From positions 372,001 through 436,000 of the forward strand of contig JADNRY010000003.1 in the NCBI GenBank assembly GCA_015501585.1: a DNA stretch of 64,000 nt, read 5' to 3'. Under the pieces are notes generated by a model, which worked only from the letters and a program-made list of their open reading frames with translations, was not told the origin of the DNA and ran no database searches. Source of the stretch: Rhodocollybia butyracea. Its lineage: Eukaryota > Basidiomycota > Agaricomycetes > Agaricales > Omphalotaceae. A program made the position numbers and the translations under genes. Below are positions 49,946 through 61,777 of this stretch, piece by piece (positions within the stretch are counted from its first letter, which is position 1; each line of letters opens with the position of its first letter).

Positions 49946-51861
49946 GGACGTGAACGGTGTCCTATATCACTCTTAAATCTGTAACAATTGCTAGTGTTGA
50001 AATTCATGTTCAAGTTAAACGTGATCGCGAGACGCCCACAAAACTCTTCAGAGTCTCCCAAGTTTAAGCGTGCTAAGAGAAGCATAGGTGTTGTCTAAAC
50101 TTGAAATGGCTTCAAGTTTACACATTCGTATTCATCTCTATTCTAGAAGGACGAGGGTTTTGAAACCCCGATATCCAGACTTCAGAATTAATAGAAGGCT
50201 GTAAAGTAAAATGTCAGTTCAACTGGTTTTCTTTCGATTTCCCGTGGCTCGAGAGGGCCTTCGGGACCGTGTCCGGAACCTTCTAGGAAATTTGCTGGGA
50301 TATATCCGGAATGTAACTACTTCGCAAGAATACTCCATATTACGAAGAATGCCATTTTCAATATGTGCCCTCGTTTTAATTTTGATTTGGCGTTAAATAA
50401 ACAGCTCGGACCCGCAGCTAAATATGTAGTAAATGAGTTCATGTAATTATAGTGTATCAGACGACTCTACCTTTCGGCTTTTGCCTTGAATTTTTGATTT
50501 TCAATACTCCGCCTTGATATAGAGCCTCAATACAGGCAGGATCAGGCAGGATAGGCTTGGAGGTGAGTATCTCGGAGATGCAACTAGCTGGTCATGTCAT
50601 CCTTTTTGAAACCTGCGCCAACTTGACCAGTTCCTATGTCGTACCGAGATCCGACACAAAGGTTTGGGAAAATACTGGGTAGTAATAACTGGAATGAATT
50701 TTCAACGTCTACACCCAAGAGTCCATCGCTCTCGAAGTGACGCAGTCCCGTTTGTGGGTGTTGAAGGTATCAAGTGTCCGATGGTGCGAGGAGAGGATTA
50801 CGATATGCCCTTACTCTCCTAGACTATATTTTCAGTTCAGCGCTCTCTAATGAGTCTTTCGCTGTCAATTTCAGCAGCTCCCCTGTCCAACTTGCGGGTT
50901 TGTCCGTACAGATCGTTTTCGTAGTTTCGTTTTTCTTTGCCGGAATTATCAACTTCCTGGGAGACACGTCCCATGAGGGCTTCATTCTTTGCCTTCCCAA
51001 AAATGTGATTGTCCTCTGGCAACATTCCCTACAAGCCATTGCTGGAAACTTAAGTAAACCTGCCTCAGCTCTTCTTTATCATTAGGTGGCGTAGTCATCA
51101 TAACGGTCATAGGCAGAACCAGAAGCATGGCGGAACGTTGAAGTCGTGTTTATGGATGTGTTTCTTGCACTCCGCGGCCAATTTTTCATGGCGCAAGGGC
51201 CAAAAACGATATAAGAATGAGCTCAGCGGTAGGACATACACATGGAAGGTGTCGAGCCAGTACAGCGTTGGGATACAAAAAAACAGATCGAAGAAGAGGG
51301 GTAGTTGAGCATAATATATATTCTGCTTGTGAAACAATCTTTGATCCTTCGGAGGCGTTCGATAAAGTGTTCAGCTTCTCTCGAATGTTACGGTGATAAT
51401 CATTAGCATGAACAATGGTGGGCAGGACGCTTTGCCTGGAGGTTGTATGTCTTCTAGCAAGACCACGCCATACAGTGCTTGGGCCAAATCCACAGATCGC
51501 AAAGACAATGAGCTGGAAGCGTTGATGATGAGGCGGCCGGACTATTTCCGGACCGACTGGAAAGACGAAACACGTGCTCTGACGGCAGCGGCCACGCGCT
51601 ATCCAAACCTTCAACCATCGACGCGACGAATTTCAAAAGTATAGCGTTAACGGTTACGAGCTTATCACTTTCTTAAATAAACGTCCTGATGACTTCTTAG
51701 CCGGTAAGTATACCTCAACGCGCATCATAATTCTGCTAATCAAGGCTAGATCTAACCCAAGAAAATCGCAGACTTTTGATATACTTTTGATCTATTTCGC
51801 ATCTATACTCGCTCTGTATAGCCCTTCGTAAAACTCTTCTAGACTCTAAAAATCGCAAGGA
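49946..51861. other. Gene-poor stretch of about 1.9 kb
   Basis: The xylanase 3' UTR and the kinase promoter bracket this stretch. A 78-codon frame from the ATG at 51408 (MNNGGQDALPGGCMSSSKTT) ends at 51644; it is hydrophilic and matches nothing I know. A long minus-strand frame overlaps the same bases, so coding strand is unclear. A plus-strand frame at 50774-51085 lacks an ATG. Confidence 0.35.
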
Positions 51862-53827
51862 ATGTCTGGAAAAAGTGATATCCCTCAGTCTCTAGGAAAC
51901 TATTGGTTGCAAGAATGTTTAGGCTCTGGATACTCTGGTACGTCCACTCTTGGGATCTTTTCCTCCCTTGGCCCTTACAATCGTCCAATAGGCTCAATAT
52001 TTAAGGCGATGAATATCCACACAAGAGATGTGGTCGCGCTTAAAGTACAACGAGTGGATCACGAATGTCCTACCAACAAATACGAGCGAGGTTTTTATCC
52101 AACGATCCAAGGCGGTGTGGGCATGCCAACTATGTGGGCTTCTGGAGTAGAAGGGAACTGGGATTATCTTGTGATTGATCTCCTGGGTTCAAGTTTAGAC
52201 AGTTTATTTCGGAAAAGCGGGAAGGAGACTATGGATCTAAGGAGCGTATGCTGCATCGCAATGCAAATAGTCAGTCAAACATCTAGGAGAGCCCGTCCTC
52301 GCGTTCTGACAACTCGTTCTCGCAGATAGCAAGATTAGAATTTATGCATTCCAGAGGGATCCTTCATCGAGATATTCAGTTAGGAAATGCTACCATCGGA
52401 CTCCCCCCGAACGAGAAGACGATCTACATGATCGATTTTGGATTCTCTAAACGATACATTGATCCATATACCCATCGTCATATTCCTGATAGCAAAGCGA
52501 AGCGTGATTTCATCGGAAATTACTGGTTCAGGTGTGTATAAGTCAGCGCCATATTGATTCTGGATTTTTCATACAATCATAGCTCTGTGGGCGTTCATTG
52601 TCGTGGAAAGGGTAGGTCAGATAACTATCCTATCGTTATTTTTCTAATGATTATTTAGTCCCGTCGCGTCGGGACGATCTTGAGGCTGTCTCCCTAATGC
52701 TGATACACCTTTTAACTCCTCGAGGACTCTCCTGGACGCGAAATGGAGTTCCAAAGACCGACGCTGCACACGAGATACTCAAACGGGATAAACGTCTTGC
52801 GCGACCAGAAGATCTTTGCCGCGGTCTACCGAACGAGTTTGAAGAGCTGTTGAGATATTGCAGACAATTGAAATTCCAGGAAAAGCCAGACTATTCTTTC
52901 TGGATCGAGGAATTTCGGGAGTTGGCCAAATCGCAGGGTTTCCCAGAGAGCGATGATTTCATCTGGCCTCCACCCAAACCGGTAAACATCAGTAGTTCTT
53001 TGTGGTTGTCGGTACTAATCTTTGGCAACTACTAGGTGTCCACGAAGCCAAAGAGCACTGCATCTGGACCAGATGATCTTGCAAGGGTTCTTAACGACTT
53101 GGGTCGACTGAACCTTGGAGAAACTCAAACTTTGGCTGACCGTACCAACGTTGACCAAGCGCTTCGCCGGGCCAAACAGGACGCACGACAAGATTCAGAT
53201 ATGCACATTATCACTGTCAGCAGCGACTCTGAAAGTTCGGAAGAGGACGACACCATCCCACCCGCCTTTATGGCGCCAAAGGCGTATAAGCTCGGCAAGC
53301 TGACGGCCAAAGCTTCGCACGCTACCGATAATGATGCTCTCTCCGCGCTGGTTTTGGAGTTTATTAAGGTGCTCAAATCAAACACATCGCGTACTTTGAC
53401 CAAGGACGGCTTTGCGTTCCTCGACGCTCTTAACAAACAGCTGGAAGACCCTTCGGTGTTTGTTGTTCCGATGCGGTGAGGACGGTCTAAATGCATCCAG
53501 TTTGCTTTTTGACTTGCTTCATCAGTACCTCTCTTCCCAAGGAAGATTCGGCAAAACCACCCGCAAATGCCAAGCTCGGCGTTGTCGCGCGACTGCGGAG
53601 GGAGGTCGGGAATGCAAAGACTAATCGACAGCTGGCCATCATGGTGCAAGACTTCGGGAAAGTAACCAACCGAAGCAGTGGTCGGACAATTACAAAGGTA
53701 AGGGAATAATAATGTTTAGCTTGATCAACACCACTGACGGCTCCATGTCAACGCTTTTTTACCTTGCTCCGCACAGGATGGGTTTTCATTCTTGGAGGGA
53801 TTGGCTCGACAACTAAAGAGTTTATAG
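51862..53827 (+). CDS. Casein kinase 1-like protein kinase, divergent catalytic loop
   Basis: The ATG at 51862 gives MSGKSDIPQSLGNYWLQECL. A 55-60 nt intron splits the Gly loop, restored as GSGYSGSIFKA. The Lys is in VVALKVQRVD. Fold blocks: WDYLVIDLLGSSLDSLF, LEFMHSRGILHRDIQLGN (catalytic loop), TIYMIDFGFSKRYIDP (DFG), DFIGNYWF-SSVGVHCRGK and the CK1 hallmark VPSRRDDLEAVSLMLIHLL. In CK1 the loop is normally HRDIKPxN; here Lys is Gln and Pro is Leu, so phosphotransfer may be weak. The intron before IARLEFMHS needs a GTCAGT donor. The C-terminal part (53036-53827) is acidic and unrelated, with two copies of a TKDGFAFLDALNKQL-type motif (the second is DGFSFLEGLARQL). It belongs to the CK1 expansion seen in basidiomycetes. 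Confidence 0.8.
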
Positions 53828-54070
53828 TACTGGTAGTAGAGCAGCTGATTTTCTGTATGTAAATTTAATATTATATTACCCGGGGTCTCGTCGTTTGCGA
53901 CAAGTTTGGGGATACCCCAAAGTCATTGGCCGGCAGATGCCGAATCAATCCCCTCATAAAATTAAGCCGAATAACTTTTCTTCTCTGACTGCCAGGTTGT
54001 TCTCAGACTTGAACAACCTCTTCTTATATCCCATAGACAGTGGTGCTCGGTTCATTCTTTTGTCTAAATC

Positions 54071-55858
54071 ATGGGTGCCCAAAGAGAAATCGCCGTTGAG
54101 CAGGAGCCTGTTGTAATTCCCGACTTCACCGTCAAGGACCTGTTGGGGGTTATTCCGTACGTCTTTTGCTACGTCGAGCCTGCTCGTTGTTTTCTCATGC
54201 TTTTTCATATTTCAGTGCTCACTGCCATGAGCGTTCTGCACTAAAGGCGTCGAAGTACATGTGAGTGTTCAACCTAGCAAAATTATTGCTACGCGTGCGT
54301 AACTGACAGTTCTTGCCAGCGTTATGGACGTTCTCGCCATTACCGCTATCTACTCCACCGCGACATTGGCAGATTCATATGTGAATCCAGAGAGCCTTTC
54401 TCTTCCTCACCCTCTCCTCTATCCTTTCGCTCGTTTCGCTGTCTGGGCCTTGTACGGCTTCGGCACTGGCCTCTTTGCTACCGGTCTTTGGGTTATCGCT
54501 CATGAATGCGGTCATCAAGCTTTTTCAGAGTCTAAATTCATCAACAACTCTGTTGGATGGGTTCTTCACTCTGCGTAAGTTCTTACCCGTGGCCGCAACT
54601 TGTCCATCAATTCATTTTAAAATTTTTTGCGCGTCTCGCATGTGATTGTCACGTACTAATCGTTTCCCTTTATAGGCTTGGCGTGCCGTATCACTCCTGG
54701 CGTATCACCCACGGCCAGCATCACGCTGCTACTGGTCATATGACAAAGGACCAGGTCTTTGTTCCTCCTACTCGTTCCCAATTAGGCTTGAATGCTTTCG
54801 ACTCCGAGCAAGAGAACTTGCTTGGTTCTCGAGTAACGGAAGAAGTTAGCAAGGAACTCTGGGAAGCTCTTGGTGACTCCCCTATCGGTGCCATGATTGG
54901 ATCCGCCACGTATCTGGTAATTCCTACTCTATGTACTAATTCACTGTTCTAACTGACAGTTGTCATCTGTAGCTCGGAGGATGGCCTGCCTATCTGATTA
55001 CCAATGCGTCTGGACAAAGGTACCCCAATGGCTCCAATCGTACGTTTTTCACCTTTTGCTTTTTGAACGTGTGTGAACTGTGCCATAGATTTCAATCCAA
55101 CTGCAGTCATGTTCAAGGAAAGGGAATGGTGGCAAATCATCTTGTCTGACCTCGGTATCATCCTTTGGATTGGGGGAGTCATCAGTTCCATCTACGTCTA
55201 CGGAATCGCCAACGTGTTTACCCTTTACCTTGTTCCTTATCTTTGGTTTGTCCTTTTTTCATCTTTGTCTAACAATCTCAATATATGCGTGTTTTAGGGT
55301 TAACCACTGGCTTGTGTTGATCACGTTCCTCCAGCACACCGACCCTCTCCTCCCTCACTATCGTGCACCAGAACATACTTTCCCTCGTGGTGCCCTTGCA
55401 ACTCTCGACCGTAACCTTCTCGGCGATCTTGGTAGCTTTGCAGGTCGAATTGGTGCTCTTGCTACCCATGGTATCTCGGAAACTCACATTTGCCACCACG
55501 TTGCTAGCAAAATTCCTCATTACAATGCGTGAGTGTCGAAATGTATTTCATCTTCTATCCCCGTTGACTGGCCTTCTCATAGTTGGGAAGCTGGCGATCA
55601 CCTGAAGAGGAAGCTTGAGGCTGCCGGCATACGTACCGAAGGTGCCCCCGCTGGATGGTCTGAAGTTTACCGTGTATTCAAGGAATGCAAGGTATGGAAT
55701 GGAACTTGTTCTGGTGGCTGGAGCACTAACCATCATCCCAGTTTGTCGAAGACGAAGGCGATGTCGTATTTTTCAAGAACGCTCGCGGTCTCGCTAAGGC
55801 GCGCCCTGTGTACAACACCGACTCTCCTAGCGACTCGGGTATTGAGCTAGAGAAATAG
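54071..55858 (+). CDS. Delta-12 fatty acid desaturase (FAD2-like)
   Basis: This ER membrane enzyme turns oleoyl into linoleoyl chains. The ATG at 54071 gives MGAQREIAVEQEPVVIPDFT, then VKDLLGVIP-AHCHERSALK. The three His boxes are HECGHQ (54500-54520), HSWRITHGQHH (54685-54725) and HICHHV followed by ASKIPHYNA (55485-55530). Membrane segments include FAVWALYGFGTGLFATGLWV, IILSDLGIILWIGGVIS and FTLYLVPYLW. Substrate-side blocks TGHMTKDQVFVPPTRSQ and FLQHTDPLLPHYR agree with fungal oleate desaturases. Seven or so short introns; length about 440 residues, as usual. The C-terminus ends SPSDSGIELEK. A delta-12/15 bifunctional activity cannot be excluded. Confidence 0.93.
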
Positions 55859-56093
55859 ACTACGACCCTCAAAACTCTCTTGCGAGCCTTCCATCCTGAG
55901 GCCGTAGATTGAATCTTGCATTTTTTGTTGCCGTTTATTTGCATGACTTGTACACATGAGGCATTGGAGGCCTTTTAGAATAGACGAAGAGCTTATTATA
56001 ATCCACTAAAAAGCCGTAACAGTGTAAATCCGTAAAATTAAAAATCTGTTTCGCTCCACAATGCTTCGCTACTTTCCAGTATTGACAGTTCGG

Positions 56094-57864
56094 TTATAAC
56101 TTGTAACAGCACAAGCTTGGCCCTGGGTTGGGAATGCTTAAGCGCGGGTTAGACTCCAGACGTGAAACATACAGTACAGGGAAGCTTACATCGACTAAAT
56201 CGCCCAATTGCCGTCGAGTTGTACCTCTCCCGACTCGAGTTTTTCGTTCCTGGCAAAGTGATACAACGGCGAATGCTATCGCTTTCACTACGAGGATCAT
56301 TGTATCCAGGTCGCCATCAGCAGCGGTGTCCTCATTTCCATTCTCCCAAAGAGTGTGATATTCACCCAAGCGAGCCAAGAAACTCAGCATCTCGTCCGCA
56401 GGTATCAGACGTGCGGAAAAGTAGGAGGATATCAAGAGCCATAACTGCCATGAAACCTTTCCTTCACAGGTTACGCAAAACACATCCACATTATGAAGGG
56501 GATCTATAAGATCCAAATCAATAAAGACATTCTGGTCGAATGAATCGGCGAGGATCTTCCAGGGTAGCCCAAAAGGCGCGTTCGGAGCTGGAACCACTGG
56601 GTTCCCGGAAGAACGCCGTGGTATTGGCAGACCATCGAGAAACTTTACCAAGTCATCGAATTGCCATGTAATTCGGTCGTTCTCGTTCACATCCAGCGAG
56701 AAGCCGTATTGGGCGATAAGCTGAGCATTGGTTAGTGTCTCGCCGTAGGTGTTGAATACCTCGCTATGAGGGGAGATATTGGCATTTGACACCATCTCGT
56801 AGTCGTCTTCGGTCTCAGCGGCTTTAGAAGGGCTACTGAAATCGGTGGGGTCTTGATCATGTGGGCATTGTTGAAGAGAGCCACAGTCTGGACACACTTC
56901 GTACTCAGTCTGTCAAGATTTAGAGTATTTCTAATCTATCCATAGTTGGAACTCACCTCCAAGTGAACGTGGTTATCGTATGAATGATTGAACCTGACGT
57001 TATGTCAGAACTCCATGAAATGCTAGTCAGCTTGTGGTACTTACGCATCCGCGATTGCAACCATAGAAAGACCATGATAGGCATCAACTAGGAATGCTCG
57101 CGAAGACACCAGAGAATAAGCACGAAAGAATTGCTGCAAGGTTGGCTGCGACGATTCTGGAACAACTTCGGGTGGGAGGCGGGCCATAGTTGGTACCACG
57201 ACCTCAGCAAAGTATCGACGAATTCGATCCTATTTCGTGAACTCGGGAAAATGGTGAAACAAGGAAGTGTACCTACCGAGATAGGAATGCCTTCCGCATC
57301 GAAAAGCAGCCGTTCTATCTCTGTTCCCTCGAGCCATTTGAGGGCTTCTGGACTATCACTGTCGTTGGAAGATCCTGTTCCCGAGTCGTTTTCGATACCC
57401 CAAAAGAGAGGAAGATCCACGGTTCCATCTGGCAGAGATTGTAGATATCCGTACCATATTGAAGTTCGCCCTCGTTCTCTACCATTGGGACTAAGGTCGA
57501 GACAGAAGGTTGATAGAAAATTGAGCTCTTACAGTTCTATAAGTAATGCCAGCGATAACGCCAGTTGAGCATCAAGTCCATACGGACTGGTTTCGATAAA
57601 CTGAGATGCTGAGCAGGATTTGACTGAGAGAACAGCTGATTTAGGTATCTTGATCACTATAGGATCGTGTTAATCAATTCCAGATTGATAGTTATAGTTT
57701 CGTTCCGTACGTGTTTGCGAAGGATTTACGAACGCTGCACCAGAATAAACGGCAAGACCTGTGTTATCAGGGACGACTTGTAGCCTTTGATCAATTTGGA
57801 GGTTATGTGCTGAGCACCAGCTGAGCAGAGTCTCTATCTGAGCTGAATCTGTTCTGCGTTCCAT
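56094..57864 (-). CDS. SET-domain protein methyltransferase (RKM4/SETD6-like)
   Basis: The ATG at 57864 gives MERRTDSAQIETLLSWCSAH, then NLQIDQRLQVVPDNTGLAVY and SGAAFVNPSQT, the start of a SET fold (GLAVY). Further exons: SAVLSVKSCSASQFIE, SILNFLSTFCLDLSPNGRER and TSIWYGYLQSLPDGTVDLPL-FW. EIERLLFDAEG and FFRAYSLVSSRAFLVD follow. The SET cofactor block is MVAIADARFNHSYDNHVHLE (spliced). Then comes CPDCGSLQQCPHD, a post-SET-like Cys cluster. The C-terminal half resembles the Rubisco-LSMT substrate-binding domain. It is therefore a lysine methyltransferase of non-histone type, probably acting on ribosomal or other proteins (inference). The first 30 or so bases of its coding sequence are copied again near 61211, as part of the duplication. 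Confidence 0.8.
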
Positions 57865-58423
57865 GATGTTCAACTTGAAGAAAGAAAACCGTATATGTAC
57901 ATGTGTGGCGCTTGCGACGCGTGCCTTTCGCGTGCTCAGCTGAAGTAAAAAAAGTTTTCCACATACAGCAATATGTACGTCTCATATACTACTCCTGATA
58001 TCCAGCACTATCCTCGCATTGGAAGGAGTCCTTATGGAGACTGCAAAAAGTGTCGATTAGAGTCGCTGTTTTTGCTTGATTCCTATCGCCTCGATGTTAT
58101 GGGCACTGTTTCCCTTCCGTCGTCCCCTCAACCGAGGTGAAAATTTCTCACTGATGGGACAGGAAAAAGAGGCGTTACATACATATTTTATTTGCTGTCA
58201 CTGACGTCACAAAACCAGGTTATTATTAACTCCTTAAAGTAACTATAGAAAAGGATTTCACCAGTCCTCAACAACCAAGGCCAATTGCAGTGACACGATT
58301 TGTATTCTCAGGCAACATAAACGTTTAATGATGCTGCGGGACGTGTTTTAATACTTAGCTGGGTTTTCCAAGTTTTCGGGAAGTTTGCACCCACTACCCA
58401 CTCCCAGTCCTTCCCCCCTTTCG
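57865..58423. other. Upstream region of arylsulfotransferase copy 1
   Basis: About 560 bp between the SET gene start and the decayed start of copy 1. It is recognisably the same as 61240-61777. It contains the TGACGTCA palindrome and a conserved short block (gcattggaaggagtcc, gactgcaaaaagtgtcga) at 58016-58055. Confidence 0.5.
58202..58209. promoter_or_regulatory. CRE-like palindrome TGACGTCA, copy 1
   Basis: A perfect 8-bp palindrome, the binding site of CREB/ATF-type bZIP proteins, sits 215 bp before the position of the copy 1 start codon. It is identical in copy 2 while flanking bases differ. Confidence 0.45.
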
Positions 58424-60662
58424 ATGATTTCGAAACTCACTACATCTCACTCATAGCCTTGATATGTTTATCACCTACTTTTCTAGAATTTACGCGGTCT
58501 GATTCAGTCTACATTGCTAGTCAAGATTATTTTGAAGGAGCTTATGGCGATGGGCCATACCAAACGTTTTTCTCCTCCAACTATACTCCGTGAGTCTTCT
58601 AAACTAGTGCAGGCCGATGTGATTTATCTGCTCTACAGAGTAGCTTGGAATTTTGTGCAGCCTGTGAACAAATCCGAGCACACACTCACCCTGGTTATTT
58701 TTTTACTGCCCCATACGGTGCGCGAAGTCTGCTCGCAGACTGTTTATCTTTTTAACATGTTATCTGTAGGGGAAAGCACTGTGCAACCTGGCGCGTGCAT
58801 ATTCGATAACGAGGGACAACTTGTATGGGATGCATCATTCTATAATACAACCTTAGTGTTTCAAGTCGAAACGTATCTCGGAGAACCCCATATCGTAATA
58901 TGGTCGGGGGATATCCTCAACATCGGAGTAGGAAGTGGCTATATCAATCTACTTAACAGGTAAAGTGGGGGAAATGGCCATGGCTGTTCGATGTGCGTTT
59001 CTGACAATTGGTTCCTTTAGCCAATACCAGCGTGTTGCCAGATAGTAATTAGCTTTAACTCTTTCCGTTAGACTTAAGAGTCTCAAACGCTTATCTAGCA
59101 CCACCAATCTAACCGACGTCTCGGGCCCAGTCCTTGCCGATTTTCACGATGTATGATCGTATTTTGCGGGTGGGATTTTACTCACTCTTCAACTTCAGAC
59201 TAGGATAACGTCGAGAAATACGGCAATGATGACTTCATACCCTACCCTGGAATTCGATCTTTCACCTGTTGGGGGACCTGCCACTGGTTATATCCTGGAT
59301 AGTGTTTTCCAGGAACACAACATAAGCTCTGGTGCGCGGCAACGTAAATCCTCCTTCGCAGAGTCTCATTTCCATGGTAGGGGAAACGTTGTTTACCTGG
59401 CATGCGTCTGATCATGTAGATCCTAGCGTCTGCCATAATCCTCTTGGTGGTGGTGGTGGATCGCCATCCCAAGCTTGGGACTACTTTGTGCGTATTAATT
59501 TTTAGCACATCCAACCTAGCTAATTATTTGGCGCAAAGCACATCAACTCTATCGACCCATCATCCAACGATGGCAACTACCTTATCTCTTCTCGTCATTG
59601 TTTTGCCGTATACTTTATCAACGGAACCTCTGGTGACATTATCTGGCAAATGGGAGGTGACAACTCGTCATTTACCATGGGAAATGGCACGGAATACAGT
59701 TGGCAACATCATGCACGGTGGGTAACCAAGAATGATACCTATGCGACCATGACGTGAGTGTTTTCACCTTTGCTTCCCGTACTTCACTAATTCTGATGGC
59801 AGGCTTGTGAGTGTTTCATCTCGGTTCCTTTCAATGCCTTAGCATTCACTCCTGCCTCAAGTTCGATAATGCAGGTTTGCGATATTTCTACTCGAATGTA
59901 GATAGTCTCGGAGCACTGAAATGATATACTTACAGGCATGTTTTTTGTGTCAGACGAACCAGTTTCTCGTGCATTGTATCTAGGTCTCAACTTTACCAAT
60001 ATGACGGTCGAACTAATCCAGGAGTTTCTTTCAGTAAATGATACCATCTCTCTGAGTCAGGGTAGTGCGCAGGCCCAGCCTAACGGGGATATCCTCACTG
60101 GATGGGGCTTCATGCCTTGGTACGGTGAATTTACTTCCGCAGGTGATCTTATCTGGAAGGCACAATTTGGTGTTATCGGCGAGGGAAACAACGAAGCTTG
60201 TGTGTCATGTTCCCCCCTCATTTCGTCGCTAATCAAATATTCGCAGACCGTATGCTCCGATTTAACTGGACTGGGGAACCGACCGCTCCTCCAGACCTGG
60301 CCGTTGCCAATACCGTCAGTTCCTCCTCCGGTTCTTCCAACAATATGATCAGTTTCTATGTCTCATGGAATGGCGACACACGTACTTCACGTTGGGAATT
60401 AATCGGCGCATCCGACTCTTCTGGTTCTGAAGCACAATCGTTGTATAACCAGACCCGTACCGGTTTCGAAACCACGATTACTTTTAACACTGCTATAAAA
60501 TCTCATGATTATTACGCTGTCAGGGCTCTTTCTGGTAATGGCACGCACTTGGGAACCAGCAATTTCACGAAGGTTGGGAATGGTGTTTTGGCTGTGGTGA
60601 TTGGTGGTTGGAGAATGCTTCTGGTGGTTGTCAGTGCTGTATATGCTCTACAAACGCTTTAA
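58424..60662 (+). CDS. Arylsulfotransferase-like protein, tandem copy 1 (5' end frameshifted)
   Basis: This is a member of the fungal arylsulfotransferase (ASST) family of secreted beta-propeller-like proteins. Most of the body is intact: VQPGACIFDNEGQLVWDA, FQVETYLGEPHIVIWSGDIL, PVGGPATGYILDSVFQEHNI, WHASDHVDPSVCHNPL, HINSIDPSSNDGNYLISSRH, GDIIWQMGGDNSSFTMGNGT, EYSWQHHARW, FDNAGMFFVSDEP, GWGFMPWYGEFTSAGDLIWK and the C-terminal FYVSWNGDTRTSRWELIGAS, ending in a hydrophobic tail (AVVIGGWRMLLVVVSAVYAL). But the ATG at 58424 is out of frame with the leader (net 4-nt difference from copy 2), and CCC at 58689-58691 has one C fewer than copy 2. A new ATG at 58544 opens a frame of 139 codons that reads through both former introns. 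It is probably a decaying paralogue, or makes a protein without a signal peptide. Confidence 0.75.
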
Positions 60663-61777
60663 CTCGGAAGATCGACTTGCCTACTAATAATAGTATCAAC
60701 ATAATTATCCGAATCTGGGATATAGCATGGCCAAAGCGTTATTTATATCACGCATTTAGCTATATCACGCGTTTAGCTTGTGCCAGCTGAGCAGGAACCG
60801 TATTTATAGAATATACGGAATCGTTCCCTTTCCCCCCAACACACACACAACCTTCTTGATATGGCGCGGCTTACGGTACGGTGAATAGCCGTACTGTTAC
60901 AATCTGTTGGCACAACCGTCAGAATAATAGATAAACTGACAAAATTCAAAATTTGATCCTGTATTTCACTAATTTGAGCAAAGTAATTGAAAGTTTTCAA
61001 TTATGTATTATGGAGAGGTGCCTATTAACTCCACATGTTTCTCAACTTGAGACTCAGATGGGAAACTCGCTAGTGGGCCAGAAAGAAAGCAAGTATCCTT
61101 AAGGGATATACTCGCCTCATTCCTCCGTACTTTTATGGCGACCGTACCATTTGTATGGTCTGGATACGGCTGTTACCGTATACGGCGTAGAGCCCGAGCA
61201 GGGTACCTACCTGAGCTGAATCTGTTCTGCATTCCATGATATTTAATTTGAAGAAAGAAAACTGTATACATGTGGCGCTTGCGACGCGCGCCTTTCGCGT
61301 ACGCAATTGAACAAGTAAAAAGTATTCCAGCTAATCATATACATACTCCTCCTGATATCTGGCAGCACTATCATCGCATTGGAAGGAATCCTTATGGAAA
61401 CTGCAAAAAGTGTCGATTTGACTATTCCTATCGTCTCGAAGTCATGAGCACTGCTTCCTGACTGCTTCCATTCCGTCGTTTCTTCAACCGAGGTGAAAAT
61501 TTCTCACTGATGGACGGGGAAAAGAGGCGTTTTTACTGTCACTGACGTCACAGAGTCCTATTATTACAAGAGAATCGTCCCAAATAATGCTAACTTTAGA
61601 AAGGATCTCACCGATACCCAACAACCAAGCCAATTGAGACGGTTTGTATTCTCAGGCAACATCAAGGTTTGATGATGCTCCAACTGCTGCGGGACGTGTT
61701 TTACTACATACTTAGCTGTGTCTTCAAGTTTCCGGGAAGTTTCCACCCACTCCGTCCAAGTCCATCCGCCTCTCTAG
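60663..61777. other. Spacer between the two arylsulfotransferase copies
   Basis: About 1.1 kb. 60663-61205 is unique between the units and holds no gene. From about 61211 the duplicated SET-gene 5' fragment begins (ATG-GAA-TGC-AGA-ACA sense on the minus strand), without a continuing reading frame. The unit then continues into the copy 2 promoter with its TGACGTCA. Confidence 0.45.
61543..61550. promoter_or_regulatory. CRE-like palindrome TGACGTCA, copy 2
   Basis: This is identical to the copy 1 site and lies 228 bp upstream of the intact ATG at 61778. Confidence 0.45.

Larger units (their letters stand above)
57838..60662. repeat. Tandem segmental duplication, unit 1
   Basis: Sequence from about 57838 is matched at 61211 onward (offset 3373 bp). 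The match begins within the 5' end of the SET gene, covers the shared upstream region, and runs through the arylsulfotransferase gene. Identity is high in exons (roughly nine in ten by eye) and lower with small indels in introns and upstream DNA. The second unit runs off the window, so the right boundary is unknown. Confidence 0.88.

Noticed and set aside
51186..51614. 142-codon minus-strand frame
   Set aside because: An equally open plus-strand frame overlaps it; no domain, intron or promoter evidence for either.
58424..58456. Short peptide from the copy 1 ATG (MISKLTTSHS)
   Set aside because: It stops after ten codons; comparison with copy 2 shows it is the out-of-frame remnant of the signal peptide start.
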